A stretch of DNA of 6,753 nt, from positions 1 to 6,753 of the forward strand of contig USGH01000147.1 in NCBI GenBank assembly GCA_900554225.1. The letters are read 5' to 3'. Made by a program: the position numbers and the translations under genes. The stretch is from an uncultured Eubacteriales bacterium. GTDB taxonomy: Bacteria > Bacillota > Clostridia > Oscillospirales > CAG-272. Every line of letters begins with the position of its first letter. The stretch's first letter is position 1. The notes under the pieces were generated by a model. The model was not told the DNA's origin. It saw only the letters and a list, made by a program, of their open reading frames with translations, and searched no databases. This document shows positions 6,439 to 6,753 of the stretch, in pieces.

Positions 6439-6753
6439 GAGTTTTTTTTACTGAAATTCCGTTTCCGGCTTTGTATACTTTGACCACTACAAAAGCGGTT
6501 TTCGGCGGCGCAGTACGCGCAGAGTCCAAGCGGATCCTGATTCACGGCAAGTACCTCGTCGTTTGCGAAGAGATCCATCTCCCATTCCGTCAGCCGGTTG
6601 AGATCACAGGAGAGCTGGATCGGAGAGGGAAATACGGCGCGGATCGTGAACGTGACCAGCTGCTCATCTGCGGTCAGACGGCATTCCTTGCCGCACTGCG
6701 TACCCACCTCAAGCATATCGAGATCGAAATAATGCCCATGGCCCGTAACGCTT
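6411..6753 (-). CDS. 3' end of a GH27-type alpha-galactosidase, frame disturbed at its end
   Basis: Only the last part is in the window; the gene enters from the right edge (5' end missing). The 114 visible residues include YFDLDMLEVG (8-17), matching the family's WNDPDMLEVG, whose second aspartate is the usual acid/base, then PSPIQLSCDL and NDEVLAVNQDPLG, a GH27 (Melibiase_2) hallmark. The enzyme would release terminal alpha-galactose from raffinose- or melibiose-like sugars; cellular location is unknown because the N-terminus is missing. After NQDPLG the frame becomes cysteine-rich and unlike the family, and runs through the terminator hairpin to a stop at 6411. A frame shifted by one base at about 6525 gives a more natural TLRVLRRRKPLL and stops at 6487, 16 bases before the hairpin. 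In either reading the usual C-terminal beta domain is absent, so this may be a truncated gene, a pseudogene or a sequencing slip. Confidence 0.75.
   Translation of the reverse strand, partial: SVTGHGHYFDLDMLEVGTQCGKECRLTADEQLVTFTIRAVFPSPIQLSCDLNRLTEWEMDLFANDEVLAVNQDPLGLCAYCAAENRFCSGQSIQSRKRNFSKKNSFLFRLFLL
6418..6470 (-). terminator. Terminator of the alpha-galactosidase gene
   Basis: On the minus strand, AGCCGGAA (6470-6463) pairs perfectly with TTCCGGCT (6431-6424), followed by C and TTTTT (6422-6418). The loop is long (31 bases) but can fold further through its A-run and TTTT. It separates the alpha-galactosidase gene from the MsmK-type gene. The apparent reading frame of the former runs straight through it, which argues that the true stop lies upstream. 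Confidence 0.6.

Overview
The window looks like chromosomal DNA from a Gram-positive, probably clostridial, bacterium (Oscillospiraceae/Ruminococcaceae-like is my best guess). The grounds are strong AGGAGG-type ribosome binding sites, TTGACx/TATAAT promoters, compact hairpin-plus-T-run terminators, a DUF5662 protein, a surface protein ending in an SPxTG-type sortase signal, and an MsmK/UgpC-type sugar-importer ATPase. Base composition is moderate, apparently slightly above 50% GC. There is no rRNA, tRNA, CRISPR array, insertion sequence or phage gene.

Layout, left to right. Bases 1-152 have no supported gene. A minus-strand DUF5662 gene (153-704) has a histidine/aspartate pattern resembling the HD hydrolase fold. 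A divergent intergenic region (705-953) holds one promoter for each direction. Each promoter carries a palindrome between its -35 and -10 boxes, so each may be repressor controlled. On the plus strand, a two-gene unit (954-3901) encodes a double-FtsX-domain ABC permease and then its MacB/LolD/BceA-class ATPase, ending in a strong bidirectional terminator (3970-4009).

The right half is all on the minus strand, in three separate transcription units. Reading in the direction of transcription, these are: the 3' end of a GH27-type alpha-galactosidase entering from the right edge (6753 to about 6411 or 6487), whose frame degenerates right after the family's NQDPLG motif; a stand-alone MsmK/UgpC-type ATPase (6301-5189) with its own extended -10 promoter and terminator; and a secreted protein with a signal peptide and C-terminal sorting signal (4910-4026), behind a near-consensus promoter.

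The right half fits carbohydrate use: an alpha-galactosidase, the ATPase that usually powers oligosaccharide ABC importers, and a cell-wall protein that may have a lectin-like beta-sandwich. This link is inference from adjacency, since each gene has its own signals. The left half is a self-contained transporter of unknown substrate. I see no convincing new multi-gene system. The most useful leads are the frame collapse of the alpha-galactosidase, the SPATG surface protein, the two promoter palindromes and the HD-like residue pattern in DUF5662.
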